Positions 17,236-26,600 of a stretch of 64,000 nt of DNA are shown here, piece by piece; the stretch's first letter is position 1, and each line of letters opens with the position of its first letter. The DNA lies in NCBI RefSeq assembly GCF_021530565.1, contig NZ_JAKGBI010000014.1, positions 1 through 64,000 of the forward strand. Reading direction: 5' to 3'. The position numbers and the translations under genes are program-made. The notes under the pieces were generated by a model, which ran no database searches, was not told where the DNA came from, and saw nothing but the letters and a program-made list of their open reading frames with translations. The DNA comes from Pseudoalteromonas sp. SMS1 (GTDB lineage Bacteria; Pseudomonadota; Gammaproteobacteria; Enterobacterales; Alteromonadaceae).

Positions 17236-18642
17236 TTAAACGCTGTAGTACATTTCGAACTCAACTGGGTGAGTTGTCATGTTTAATTTCTCAACTTCTT
17301 GAGACTTAAGTGCAATGTATGCATCGATTAAGTCATCAGTGAACACACCGCCTTGCGTTAAGAATTCACGGTCCGCATCAAGTGATGCCAATGCTTCTTC
17401 TAATGATGCTGCAACAGTTGGGATTTCAGCTGCTTCTTCAGCAGGCAGATCGTAAAGATCTTTATCCATTGCATCACCAGGGTGGATTTTGTTTTTGATA
17501 CCGTCAAGGCCAGCCATTAGCATTGCAGAGAAAGCAAGGTAAGGGTTCGCTGTTGGGTCAGGGAAACGTACTTCGATACGACGTGCTTTCTCTGAAGGAA
17601 CGACCGGAATACGGATTGAAGCTGAACGGTTACGTGCAGAGTAAGCAAGCATAACAGGTGCTTCGAAGCCAGGTACTAGGCGCTTGTACGAGTTAGTAGA
17701 CGCGTTTGCAAATGCATTGATTGCTTTCGCGTGCTTGATGATACCGCCGATGTAGTAAAGGGCGTCTTCAGATAGACCACCGTACTTATCGCCTGCAAAG
17801 ATGTTTTGACCATCTTTACCTAGTGACTGGTGACAGTGCATACCAGAACCGTTATCACCTACAACTGGCTTAGGCATGAAGGTTGCCGTTTTACCATAGT
17901 GGTGCGCCATGTTGTGGATAACGTATTTCATCTCTTGGATTTCGTCCGCTTTAATAACCATAGTATTGAAGCGTGTTGCGATCTCGTTTTGACCGGCTGT
18001 TGCAACTTCATGGTGATGCGCTTCAACAACTTGACCAAACTCTTCAAGTACTAGACACGTTGCGCTTCTCCAATCTTGTGAAGAATCAACAGGTGCTACT
18101 GGGAAGTAACCACCTTTTACGCCAGGTCGGTGGCCTGTGTTGCCTTCGTCGTAGCTCTTGTCTGAGTTCCAAGATGCTTCTTCTGCATCGATAGAGTACA
18201 TAGAGCCCGACATATCAGTTTTGTACTTAACATCGTCAAAAAGGAAGAACTCTGGCTCTGGACCGAATAGTACGGTATCTGCGATGCCTGTAGAGCGCAT
18301 GTAATCTTCAGCACGCTTTGCGACTGAACGTGGGTCACGCTCATAGCCTTGCATCGTAGAAGGCTCAAGTACATCACAGCGTACAATCATGGTTGTTTCT
18401 TCTGCAAATGGGTCAAGCTTTACAGTGCTTGCATCTGGCATAAGCACCATGTCAGATTCGTTGATACCTTTCCAGCCAGCAATTGATGAACCATCGAACA
18501 TTTTGCCGTCTTCAAAGAAGTCTTCATCGGCTTGATGATGAGGGATTGAAACGTGTTGTTCTTTACCTTTAGTATCCGTGAAACGTAAATCTACAAACTT
18601 TACTTCATTCTCTTTAATAAAATCTAAAACCGATTGTGACAT
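17236..18642 (-). CDS. glnA: Glutamine synthetase, type I
   Basis: Makes glutamine from glutamate, ammonia and ATP as a cytoplasmic dodecamer. Family signatures are visible: the N-terminal [12 protein letters not shown], the DGSSIAGW block, the metal/ammonia-site segment [36 protein letters not shown] substrate residues (given here in part), and the adenylylation loop [10 protein letters not shown] with its Tyr. Length of 468 residues matches the adenylylated beta-type enzyme. The start follows ggagga. The upstream region carries a -24/-12 promoter and NtrC sites, so nitrogen-responsive control is expected. Confidence 0.98.
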   Translation of the reverse strand: MSQSVLDFIKENEVKFVDLRFTDTKGKEQHVSIPHHQADEDFFEDGKMFDGSSIAGWKGINESDMVLMPDASTVKLDPFAEETTMIVRCDVLEPSTMQGYERDPRSVAKRAEDYMRSTGIADTVLFGPEPEFFLFDDVKYKTDMSGSMYSIDAEEASWNSDKSYDEGNTGHRPGVKGGYFPVAPVDSSQDWRSATCLVLEEFGQVVEAHHHEVATAGQNEIATRFNTMVIKADEIQEMKYVIHNMAHHYGKTATFMPKPVVGDNGSGMHCHQSLGKDGQNIFAGDKYGGLSEDALYYIGGIIKHAKAINAFANASTNSYKRLVPGFEAPVMLAYSARNRSASIRIPVVPSEKARRIEVRFPDPTANPYLAFSAMLMAGLDGIKNKIHPGDAMDKDLYDLPAEEAAEIPTVAASLEEALASLDADREFLTQGGVFTDDLIDAYIALKSQEVEKLNMTTHPVEFEMYYSV

Positions 18643-18702
18643 GTGTCCTCCGACTCGTGGGTTATTTTTTGCTGCAATAATTTGCTTAACTGCGCTCTAG
18701 TA

Positions 18703-18719
18703 AGCGTGATCTGTGCCAA
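18703..18719 (-). promoter_or_regulatory. Sigma54 promoter of glnA
   Basis: The minus strand reads TTGGCAC-AGATC-ACGCT, with the invariant GG and GC 10 bases apart. It closely matches the enteric glnAp2 -24/-12 element. Transcription would start about 12 nt downstream, leaving a 5' leader of about 50 nt before glnA. Confidence 0.88.
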
Positions 18720-18792
18720 AAGTTCAAGTTGTTGTAAATATTGATTTATTTCGTTTTTGATGGTCAAAAAGCACGTGATTGACCTAAATGAG

Positions 18793-18829
18793 TGCACCAT
18801 TTAAGAACGTATTGCACTATTGTGGTGCA
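18793..18829 (-). promoter_or_regulatory. NtrC enhancer sites upstream of glnA
   Basis: The site at 18813-18829 is TGCACT-ATTGT-GGTGCA, one mismatch from the NtrC consensus. A clear half-site TGCACC lies at 18793-18798. They sit about 100 and 130 bp upstream of the predicted start, as in the enteric glnA enhancer. Confidence 0.82.
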
Positions 18830-18855
18830 ATACGCTAAAGATCTAACTGAATGCG

Positions 18856-19071
18856 TTATTCTAGCCACTCTAGCACGTGAAGCGAGTATAAAAATGCAGG
18901 ACTCGTATTACTAGATTTAGACAGCATTACGAGCTCACAGGTTAAGCATAGCCCATTTATATAACCCAGAGGTAAGATAAATAAACCAGCCGCCATGACA
19001 AACCAGAAACAACCTCTCAGGCGGGAAATTATCATGATATTGTATGCTGATCGGTAGCTGGTTTGAGACAT
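18856..19071 (-). CDS. Possible 71-residue membrane protein
   Basis: An ATG lies 2 nt after the permease stop, with aaaaggga about 8 nt upstream, and opens a 71-residue frame. It has one long hydrophobic stretch (roughly residues 20-48, with GCFWFVMAAGLFILPLGY). The family is not recognised. The position fits a small accessory gene at the end of the exporter operon, but a chance frame cannot be excluded. Confidence 0.3.
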   Translation of the reverse strand: MSQTSYRSAYNIMIISRLRGCFWFVMAAGLFILPLGYINGLCLTCELVMLSKSSNTSPAFLYSLHVLEWLE

Positions 19072-19073
19072 GC

Positions 19074-21512
19074 TTAAGTCCCTTTTAATGCGTACTGTGC
19101 TGGCTGGCGAATAATGCTCCAAGTTGATACTAGGGTGATGCCCACGACTAGGCATGCTATTAAAGCGACAGGGATCAACCAACTCCATACGTTCATCATG
19201 TGCATGAAGGGCGTGGACGCTGCACTAAAGTAACCGATCAGCAATGCGCAGGAGGCCGCAGCGGCTGCGAATAAAAATGGTTGCATGTTTTCTGTCAGTA
19301 CCAGTTTGAAAATTGTCACAGGGGTTGCGCCAATTGACATTCTAATACCTAGTTCATAGCGCCTTAAGGCAATGGTATAGCTAAATACACCGTAAATACC
19401 AATACCTGCTAATATCACCGCAACCACTGAAAGTACAGCAGTAAAAATACTGGCAACGCGCTGTGATTTAAGGTGCGAGGATAGAATTTGCTCTGTGGTT
19501 TGTAAGTCATAAACGCGAATTTGCGAATGTACTTGTGCTAGTAATTCATTGATACTGTGTCTAGATAGCTGCACGTTGGGTTTAGTTTCGACGACAACAA
19601 TTGGGTATCCAGTGATCACACGAGGGCGATAGGTTCTTGAAATTGGCGGTTGGTTTGGCAAATTCAAATTCTCTACGATACCCACAACCGTGATGGGATC
19701 ACTGGCGTTGCGTTCATACAGCTTTGCACCAATCGGAGCTTGTCCAGAAGCTTTGATCATTTCAGCCATAAATGCATTGATGATCACAACGGGTGCTCTG
19801 TCTCTGGCCTCCGCATCGGTAAAGTGACGCCCTTGCGTTAAGCTTAAGCCGAATGTTTCAAAATAAGCGCGTGTCCCCCAAACTCGTTTATGTGTTACGA
19901 CGGGCTTATCCATGCCGGGCTGTAACTGCGAGTGATATGTAGAGAACTGCTCCAACCAATAGGAGATAGGTGGATAGCTACCGACACCGGCACGCACGAT
20001 GTCACTGTGTTGGTTCAGCCGCTCTGTTGCTTCAAGCACCAGTGTGGCGCGCTGCTCTGGAGACATTTCAGTGAGTAATGTGCCAACGTTTAAAGCAATC
20101 TGTGCGGTATTGTCAGTGTTGATATGCGTGGGCGCAGTGAGCTGTGCCCAGCTTTGTTTGAAAATGCTCACACATAACACGAGCAGAGAGATACAAAAAA
20201 ATACCTGCATTGAAACCAGTACTTGGCGCGTGTATTTAGACACTTGTACGCCAGAGCCCTTACCACTGCTTTGCAATGCACCGATGATGACATTGTAATT
20301 GAGCTGCCTGCTGACCACCCAAGCGAGTGCAAAATTAAGCATAAGTGTTAAGACAATCGAAAATAGCACTGTGTTCAGATTCAAGCTCAGTTCATCTAAA
20401 CGTGCAAGTGGGCCTGCATACCCAGCTTTTAATAAGCCCAAAATAAGACTCACAATACCGGTAGCAACGATAAGTGCGATGGCAAATAGCAAAGATAATT
20501 CAAGCAGGACTTGTTTGAACAAGTGGTGAGGCTGTGCACCTAATGCGGCTTGAATTGCAAAAGCACGTTGTTGCTCAACAGCGCGAGATAAAACGAGGTT
20601 GCCGATGTTACTGAGGGCAATAAGTAACAGTACCACACTGCCTGCGAGCATCATGACACTGGTATTGCCTGCATCGCCAATAATACGTGATTTGTAAGTG
20701 GTAAAGCGCCATTTAACTTCAGTATTTGCCACAGTGGGATCATCTGCGACCGCCGCAGGGTATCGTGTCATCACCCAGTTATTGAGTGCTAGCTGGGTAC
20801 GGCTGATATTCGCACCTTTGGCCAATTTACCAACCAAGTGAACCTGATTTGAAGAAAATGTCCAAAGCGGATCTGGGGTATCGCGATAGTCGTAAGGGAA
20901 CCACACATCAGTACGCCACGTGGGGGTTGCTAATACAGGCTCAGCGAAGTGTTCAGCCGTGACGCCAACGATGATAAAGCTGATACCTTTGAAAGTCACA
21001 GAGCGGTAAAGTACTTCACTGCTCCCACCAAAGTGTGTCTGCCAGACATCGTATGAGATAATGGCAACAGGTTGATTGCTGTCGAGTCCTTCCTCTTTTG
21101 TAAAGTGGCGTCCTAATGCCAGTGGCGCATCAATGATCTGCATATATTCAGGCGTGATGGCGCCCGTATTGAAGGTTGGACTGCTTGGTAAGCTTTGCTC
21201 AACATCAATACTGATATTGTGTAGCGCAAAAGTCTCGATCCCTGGGTGCTTATCTTTATAGGCTTCAACCGCGCCTAAAAAGGGCAGGTAGTTTTCACGT
21301 TTTACTTCACCGTCAGCTAGCAGTTGGCCTTGGACTAAGAATAGCCTATCCTGATCCGGATAAGGTAGTGGCGCTGCGATGATTTGGTAGTTCAGATTGT
21401 ACATCGCTACCATCACACCTAGCGTGACACCCAAGGTCATGATGATGGTCAATGCATAGCTTTTTACTCTTGCTAAACTTTTGATTGCGATTAATAAATT
21501 GTGTTTCAACAT
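19074..21512 (-). CDS. ABC transporter permease, duplicated FtsX type
   Basis: A large (812-residue) inner-membrane permease. It has an N-terminal TM helix followed by a MacB-type periplasmic domain (DQDRLFLVQG onwards), three TM helices forming one FtsX domain (about residues 280-420), then a second TM/periplasmic/FtsX repeat ending in three TM helices. That duplicated layout resembles the ADOP/MacB-like permeases, which generally act as mechanotransmitters rather than channels. It starts 12 nt after the ATPase gene with a taggtg ribosome-binding site. It is probably exporter subunit with the HlyD adaptor. Substrate unknown; peptide or lipid-like toxins are typical for relatives. Confidence 0.85.
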   Translation of the reverse strand: MLKHNLLIAIKSLARVKSYALTIIMTLGVTLGVMVAMYNLNYQIIAAPLPYPDQDRLFLVQGQLLADGEVKRENYLPFLGAVEAYKDKHPGIETFALHNISIDVEQSLPSSPTFNTGAITPEYMQIIDAPLALGRHFTKEEGLDSNQPVAIISYDVWQTHFGGSSEVLYRSVTFKGISFIIVGVTAEHFAEPVLATPTWRTDVWFPYDYRDTPDPLWTFSSNQVHLVGKLAKGANISRTQLALNNWVMTRYPAAVADDPTVANTEVKWRFTTYKSRIIGDAGNTSVMMLAGSVVLLLIALSNIGNLVLSRAVEQQRAFAIQAALGAQPHHLFKQVLLELSLLFAIALIVATGIVSLILGLLKAGYAGPLARLDELSLNLNTVLFSIVLTLMLNFALAWVVSRQLNYNVIIGALQSSGKGSGVQVSKYTRQVLVSMQVFFCISLLVLCVSIFKQSWAQLTAPTHINTDNTAQIALNVGTLLTEMSPEQRATLVLEATERLNQHSDIVRAGVGSYPPISYWLEQFSTYHSQLQPGMDKPVVTHKRVWGTRAYFETFGLSLTQGRHFTDAEARDRAPVVIINAFMAEMIKASGQAPIGAKLYERNASDPITVVGIVENLNLPNQPPISRTYRPRVITGYPIVVVETKPNVQLSRHSINELLAQVHSQIRVYDLQTTEQILSSHLKSQRVASIFTAVLSVVAVILAGIGIYGVFSYTIALRRYELGIRMSIGATPVTIFKLVLTENMQPFLFAAAAASCALLIGYFSAASTPFMHMMNVWSWLIPVALIACLVVGITLVSTWSIIRQPAQYALKGT

Positions 21513-21524
21513 AATGGCACCTAC

Positions 21525-22256
21525 TTACTGTGCAAGAGGTATTTCAAACGCATGCTTGGGATCGCCATGCTCTTCACTGTCGATGATTTTGCCATCGAGT
21601 AAATGGAGTTGCCGAGTCGCCATATCGGCATAGCGGGGATCGTGCGTCACCATGCATAAGGTGGTGCCTTCGGCATTGAGCTGCTGCAACATAGCCATCA
21701 CTGCATCGCCGTTGATTGAATCTAGGTTACCTGTTGGCTCATCAACCAGCAGCATGCTTGGTTGTCCAACCAGTGCTCGGGCGATGGCAATACGCTGTTG
21801 TTGACCACCAGAAAGTTGGTTGGGTTTGTGGCTAGCTCGGTGGCTCATATCAACTTTAGCCAGACAAGCTTCCACCGCTTGCTTGATCTGTTCTTCTGCC
21901 ATGGGCTCTTTGCGATATCTAAGCGGTAGCGCGACATTGTCATAGACCGTCAGTTCATCAATCAGGTTAAACGACTGAAATATGAAACCGACTTTCTCAT
22001 TACGAATATATGCTGACTGCGCCAACGTCAATTGGCTCACTTCTTCTCCTTCAATTTGGTACTGACCAGAGCTGGGCATGTCCAACAGCCCTAAGATGGA
22101 GAGTAAGGTTGATTTACCACAGCCAGATGGGCCACAGATGGAGACAAAGTCTCCGCGATAAATGGTGAGATCGATGCCTCTTAATGCATGGGTTTCCATT
22201 TCTTCGGTGCTGAATACCTTGGTTACACCTGACATTGTTAATACGCTTTCTTTCAT
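21525..22256 (-). CDS. ABC transporter ATP-binding protein, MacB/LolD type
   Basis: The ATPase of the tripartite-like exporter. Walker A is GPSGCGKST, signature LSGGQQQR, Walker B LLVDEPTGNLD, and the H-loop is in MVTHDPRYA. The short conserved N-terminus METHALRGIDL is characteristic of MacB/LolD-type ATPases. ATG 22256 (MKESVLTMSG) is chosen over 22295: it follows aaaggattt at good spacing and matches the family start. Length is 243 residues. It is encoded between the adaptor (35 nt upstream) and permease genes. Confidence 0.92.
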   Translation of the reverse strand: MKESVLTMSGVTKVFSTEEMETHALRGIDLTIYRGDFVSICGPSGCGKSTLLSILGLLDMPSSGQYQIEGEEVSQLTLAQSAYIRNEKVGFIFQSFNLIDELTVYDNVALPLRYRKEPMAEEQIKQAVEACLAKVDMSHRASHKPNQLSGGQQQRIAIARALVGQPSMLLVDEPTGNLDSINGDAVMAMLQQLNAEGTTLCMVTHDPRYADMATRQLHLLDGKIIDSEEHGDPKHAFEIPLAQ

Positions 22257-22291
22257 GTTTAAATCCTTTCTTTTAATTCTTGTTAGTGGGT

Positions 22292-23539
22292 TCAAAGTAA
22301 CGTGATGGTCTTATGCTCACTGTGCTGTGTCATATCGGAGAGAATGACACGTTGGTTTTCTTGCGCACCTTGTAGAATTTGCAAGTGTCGACCTGCGTCT
22401 TCGCCAAATTGTATTGTGGTTGCAACAGCTTGCTCCCCGTCGATGATGTAAAGCTCAGTTGCGCTATGGGCTTGTTTATTTGCTGGTCGCTCGACATATA
22501 GAGCATTGCTTAATTGATTTGTGAGGATCTCTGCTTCTACGCTTAGTTCTGGTCTAGCCGACTCAGGTACTCCCTCGGTAAAAGACAGTTCCACTTCGAT
22601 AGTGCCATCTTGCACTTGTGGCGTGATCCGAGTAACGGCAGCAGGAACGCGTTCACGGCGAGTATCAATCGTTGCGGATTGTCCAACTTTGATTTGCTCC
22701 GCTTTTGATTGCGGCACGCGGATCAGCGCTTGTAAGTCTGAGTTGCTCCCCACTTGCGCTAATTCTTGGCCTGCCGAGACGCTTTGACCAAGCTCAACCG
22801 CGAGGCGTTGTATGGTACCGCTGATCCCCGCAGTGACTTCGAGTTGTTGAGCGCGCTGCTCTAGCCTTGCCAAATTTGAGCGCGCTTGGTTTACCTGCTG
22901 TTGAGAGATTTCGATGTCTTCTTGGTGTAATTGCGCCAGTTGCGTAATACGTTGGCGCTGTAGTTCAGTACGTGCGCCGAGCTGCTGTTCTTCGAGCTCT
23001 GCAGTTTTTACATCAATGGCTGGGATAACACCTTGGTCACGAAGCACTTGCTGTGCTTGGCGACGCAGTACCAGTGACTGATAATCGCTTTCTAATTGCG
23101 CTTGCGTGGCTTTTTCAGACAAACGTTCTCGCTGGTTGGCAAGCCTTTGACGACGCAAATTAGCTTCTTGTTCTTCAAGTGCCATGTGTGCTGTTTCAAT
23201 TGACTGTTTTAGGTCGGGATCTTGCATTCTTAAAATCACAGAGTCCGGCGTCACAACTGCACCTGGGCGCAGCAGTATTTCACTGACCGTCGCGCTGCTC
23301 TGTGCAGTTAACAGTTTTTGTTGATTGGAGCGTAGGACGCCATATCCATCCACTTGGATAGCTAGATCACCTCGCTGAACCGTTGCGACAATCAAGCTAT
23401 TCTGTTGCAAGCTGGTGGAACTCGATGATGAGGTGAAATGAAATACACCGCCTAGCACAGAGGCACAGACGACCATAGCCATGATTTTTCTCTTAAGTGA
23501 ATGTTTTGGTGAGACTGTTTTTGATTTTGCGACGTCCAT
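22292..23539 (-). CDS. Periplasmic adaptor (HlyD/MacA family)
   Basis: An inner-membrane-anchored adaptor that would link the ABC permease to an outer-membrane channel. One N-terminal TM segment (about residues 20-38) is followed by a lipoyl-like half motif, a long coiled-coil hairpin rich in Gln, Glu, Arg and Leu (about residues 110-225), then barrel domains. Length is 415 residues. It is the first gene of the exporter operon, preceded by a sigma54 promoter at 23576-23591. No TolC-type outer-membrane gene is in the window. Confidence 0.88.
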   Translation of the reverse strand: MDVAKSKTVSPKHSLKRKIMAMVVCASVLGGVFHFTSSSSSTSLQQNSLIVATVQRGDLAIQVDGYGVLRSNQQKLLTAQSSATVSEILLRPGAVVTPDSVILRMQDPDLKQSIETAHMALEEQEANLRRQRLANQRERLSEKATQAQLESDYQSLVLRRQAQQVLRDQGVIPAIDVKTAELEEQQLGARTELQRQRITQLAQLHQEDIEISQQQVNQARSNLARLEQRAQQLEVTAGISGTIQRLAVELGQSVSAGQELAQVGSNSDLQALIRVPQSKAEQIKVGQSATIDTRRERVPAAVTRITPQVQDGTIEVELSFTEGVPESARPELSVEAEILTNQLSNALYVERPANKQAHSATELYIIDGEQAVATTIQFGEDAGRHLQILQGAQENQRVILSDMTQHSEHKTITLL

Positions 23540-23575
23540 ATTTATCTTTATATTTATTGATGATGTACAGGGTTG

Positions 23576-23591
23576 AGCAAGCCATGTGCCA
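23576..23591 (-). promoter_or_regulatory. Sigma54 promoter of the exporter operon
   Basis: The minus strand reads TGGCAC-ATGGC-TTGCT, an excellent -24/-12 match with GG and GC 10 bases apart. It lies 37 nt upstream of the HlyD start, so the leader would be about 25 nt. The neighbouring two-component regulator is of the sigma54-activating type, making it the likely activator. Confidence 0.87.
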
Positions 23592-23641
23592 AAAGTTAAC
23601 TTATTGTTTTTAAATTGTTTTTCTTTTTATTGGGGCTGACT

Positions 23642-23679
23642 TAATAAAGCAAGGTCCGAAACCGGACTTTGCTTTATTA
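23642..23679 (-). terminator. 17-bp stem-loop between kinase and exporter operons
   Basis: The arm at 23642-23658 (taataaagcaaggtccg) pairs with 23663-23679, 17 bp with one G-T pair and a 4-nt loop. It lies just after the histidine-kinase stop, so it may end that transcript. It is also about 80-115 bp upstream of the predicted exporter start, where an enhancer site would sit; either or both roles are possible. Confidence 0.65.
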
Positions 23680-23690
23680 AATTCGGACAC

Positions 23691-24989
23691 TTAGTGAGTG
23701 GGTTGCGCTAATGTGATAACGGCACTGGCACCCCGTTGACCATCCGCGCGATTAACTAATTGCAATTGGCCATTCATTTGCTCTGTTAGGTGTTGGCATA
23801 ACATTAAGCCAATACCTTCACCACGCTCTTTGGTCGAATAAAAAGGCACAAACAGATTATCGGGGTTACTGAGTCCATGACCGTTGTCTGTTAAGCAAAT
23901 TGTCGCAGTGTGATTTTTCAATTTCAGTGATAACGTGAGTTGCGGTGTATCCGAGCAGGCTTCTAACGCATTTTTAGTTAAGTTGATAAGTATTTGCTTG
24001 AGTAACGTCACATCGCAGTGGAACGTGAGATGTTGGCCTTCTAATTGCCAATTTGCCTGAGGAAATAAAGCGCTTAGTTCCAAACAAAGCAGTGAAAAAG
24101 GCTGAACGGAGGCTTTTACCGTAACGCTTTGCTGCAATTGTGCATAGCGTTTTACGAATTCTGCGAGGTGCTCACAGCGTTCTACAATGACATCAAAAGC
24201 GGCGCTATCTCGCTCACTACTTGCCCTGTGTCTGAGTCTCTCTAACATGGTACTAACAGGGGTGAGAGAGTTACGGATCTCATGACTAATCACCCGTATC
24301 AAACGCTGCCATGCTTTGAGCTCTTGCTCTCTCAGCGCTATTTGGATATCCGTCATTACCAACAAGTGATAGGTATGGCCGTTGTGGTTAAAGTTACTGT
24401 GACGTACTTGCCAGCGTTGTTGGCGCTTATCATCTTTGAAATGCCAATCAGGTTGGTTGCCTAAGCCGAGTCGTGCAGCGCTGGTAAAGCGTAAGGTTTG
24501 CCAAGGTTGTTTGAATAACAACGTACATGCGTGGTTACCAAAGCTCAGTTGCAAGCGTTCATCAAACACCAATATCGGCGTGTTCAATTGCTTAACAAGC
24601 CGAAGCAGTAAAATTGACTCTTTATCTTCATTGTTTTTAGTAGTCAGTAAGTCATTACTAAGGAGGGTTAATTGGTGATGAAAGTTACCAACAATACCTG
24701 TGGTAAAACGCGCTTTTGCTTGCTGACTAAAGTCTTGTTGTCGGCAAGACTCAAGCTGATTTGTACTGCGTAAATACGATGATTTTACCTGCGTGATGAC
24801 ACGGTGGAATATCCAAATAGTTGCCCCTAGCCAAGTGATTAAACTACTGATTGTCACTGTATTGAAGATGGGGTGTGGTTGAGAAAAACCATACTGCCAG
24901 CAAAGTGTGAGCAGGCTTATTTGCACCACAATCAGCAGTAGGCACTGCCTTTTCCAAAAGCCCTCTAAGCTATTATTCTTCCAATGCAT
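23691..24989 (-). CDS. Membrane sensor histidine kinase
   Basis: The sensor of a two-component pair with the upstream-encoded regulator. Two TM helices (about residues 14-30 and 43-62) have only a short periplasmic loop between them, so it may sense within the membrane. A PAS-like domain follows, then the H box with His in VISHEIRNSLTPV, N box NLTKNALEA and G boxes DNGHGLS and GEGIGLMLC. Length is 432 residues. Its start overlaps the regulator's end by 17 nt, so the two are translationally coupled. The architecture resembles NtrY-like kinases. Confidence 0.88.
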   Translation of the reverse strand: MHWKNNSLEGFWKRQCLLLIVVQISLLTLCWQYGFSQPHPIFNTVTISSLITWLGATIWIFHRVITQVKSSYLRSTNQLESCRQQDFSQQAKARFTTGIVGNFHHQLTLLSNDLLTTKNNEDKESILLLRLVKQLNTPILVFDERLQLSFGNHACTLLFKQPWQTLRFTSAARLGLGNQPDWHFKDDKRQQRWQVRHSNFNHNGHTYHLLVMTDIQIALREQELKAWQRLIRVISHEIRNSLTPVSTMLERLRHRASSERDSAAFDVIVERCEHLAEFVKRYAQLQQSVTVKASVQPFSLLCLELSALFPQANWQLEGQHLTFHCDVTLLKQILINLTKNALEACSDTPQLTLSLKLKNHTATICLTDNGHGLSNPDNLFVPFYSTKERGEGIGLMLCQHLTEQMNGQLQLVNRADGQRGASAVITLAQPTH

Positions 24990-26331
24990 ATTTTTCTAAC
25001 CGTCGATACAGTGCTTGCTTGGTTATCCCTAGCTGCTGTGCCGCTTTGTTTTTATTGCCATTAAATTTACTCAGCGCTTGCACAATTAAATGTTTTTCGG
25101 CTTGTTCTAATGTCATCTCTGGGAGCGAGTCAGGGGCATTGTTGGTTTGTGTATTTGGCAAATGCAGGTCGGTGGCAAGAATGACACCAGCTTGGCAAAG
25201 TAACACCGCTCTTTCTATTAAATGGCTCAGCTCGCGCGTATTACCGGGCCAGCTGTATTGCATCAATGCTTGCCTCGCGCAAGGGCCAATCGTGACATGT
25301 TGCTTGTTATACTTACTTCCATGCTTGGTCAAAAAGTGCTCGGCGAGTGGCACAATATCATCAATACGTTCGCGCAATGCGGGAATCCTAAACGTGAATG
25401 TATTGAGGCGGTAATATAAGTCTTGTCGGAATTCGCCTTGGGTAATGAGTTGCTCAAATTCAGCATTGGTTGCGCTGATGAGCCGTACATCACTGGTGAC
25501 GGTTTTGCTAGAACCCACTCTTTCAAATTCGCCAGTTTCAAGTACGCGCAGTAGCTTAGCTTGCTGTGCAAGTGGCAGTGTGCCTATTTCATCTAAAAAT
25601 AAGGTGCCTTTGTCTGCTAATGCAAAGCGGCCGACGCGTTCAGATTTGGCATCCGTAAATGCCCCTTTAACATGGCCGAACAGTTCGCTTTCGAATAACT
25701 GTTCAGGAATGGCGGCCATATTGAGTGAAATAAATGGTTGTGTGTTTCGTAAAGACTGGGTGTGGACCCAAGTGGCAATGTGGCTTTTCCCCGCGCCGTT
25801 TTCACCCGTTATCAGGATATTGGCGTCCGTTTGGGCCACAGCGCTGAGCTGAGCCATTAATTGCTGCATTGCCGCGCTTTGCCAAATAGGGTCTGCTTCA
25901 TTTGGCGTAAGCGCTTGGCTGAGGGCTGAGTTACTTTTTTGCAGTCCTGATATTTTCAGTTGTTGCTGAATCACTTGCTCAAGGCGTTGGTTCTGCCAAG
26001 GTTTTTCAATAAAGTCGACAGCGCCCAGCTGCATTGCTTGCACCACTAAATCCGTGTTCGACCAGGCAGTCATGGCGATCACCGGGATGTCGATGGCGTC
26101 TCGTTTGAGTCCGCGCAGAAAGCGTAGCCCTTCTTCCCCTGAGGTAGAGTCGAGATCAAAGTTCATGTCGAGCATGATCAAAGCAGGGAGGGTACGGGAA
26201 AGAAATTCATTTGCTTGCACGGGGTTTTCGACTTCTTCGACTTGATAGCCGAAATCTTCCAGTACAAATCGCGCCGCGAGCCTTACCTCACGGTTATCTT
26301 CCACAATCAAAATCAAAGACTGTGACTTCAT
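24973..26331 (-). CDS. Sigma54-dependent response regulator
   Basis: An enhancer-binding regulator with a receiver domain (phospho-acceptor Asp in IMLDMNFDL), AAA+ domain and C-terminal Fis-type helix-turn-helix (KAAQQLGITKQALYRRLEKY). Walker A is GENGAGKS, where NtrC has GESGTGKE, and the sigma54-contact loop is GAFTDA instead of GAFTGA. ATG 26331 (MKSQSLILIVEDN) follows aaggaac by 6 nt and is chosen over the open frame to 26484. Length is 452 residues. With the kinase it probably controls the exporter from the -24/-12 promoter at 23576-23591. Confidence 0.9.
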   Translation of the reverse strand: MKSQSLILIVEDNREVRLAARFVLEDFGYQVEEVENPVQANEFLSRTLPALIMLDMNFDLDSTSGEEGLRFLRGLKRDAIDIPVIAMTAWSNTDLVVQAMQLGAVDFIEKPWQNQRLEQVIQQQLKISGLQKSNSALSQALTPNEADPIWQSAAMQQLMAQLSAVAQTDANILITGENGAGKSHIATWVHTQSLRNTQPFISLNMAAIPEQLFESELFGHVKGAFTDAKSERVGRFALADKGTLFLDEIGTLPLAQQAKLLRVLETGEFERVGSSKTVTSDVRLISATNAEFEQLITQGEFRQDLYYRLNTFTFRIPALRERIDDIVPLAEHFLTKHGSKYNKQHVTIGPCARQALMQYSWPGNTRELSHLIERAVLLCQAGVILATDLHLPNTQTNNAPDSLPEMTLEQAEKHLIVQALSKFNGNKNKAAQQLGITKQALYRRLEKYALEE

Positions 26332-26600
26332 ATATCGTTCCTTTGTTTTTCTTTTTGCCCATTTTACGAAGGGCTTATGACGCAGTTTAGTACTTTGAAC
26401 AGGAACAAACAACAGGCAAAAAATCAGCAGGTTTAAGCAGTAAATTGCAGTAAAAAAGAAAAAATCCTCTGGATAAACTTTCATCTGTCACATTATTAGG
26501 GGATAATACGCGACCTTTAATAGTGGAACGGTATCTTAGGCGCGCAAAATTGCGTGGATCGACTAGGATCACTGAAGGCCAACTTCTCTGAGTAACAGTA

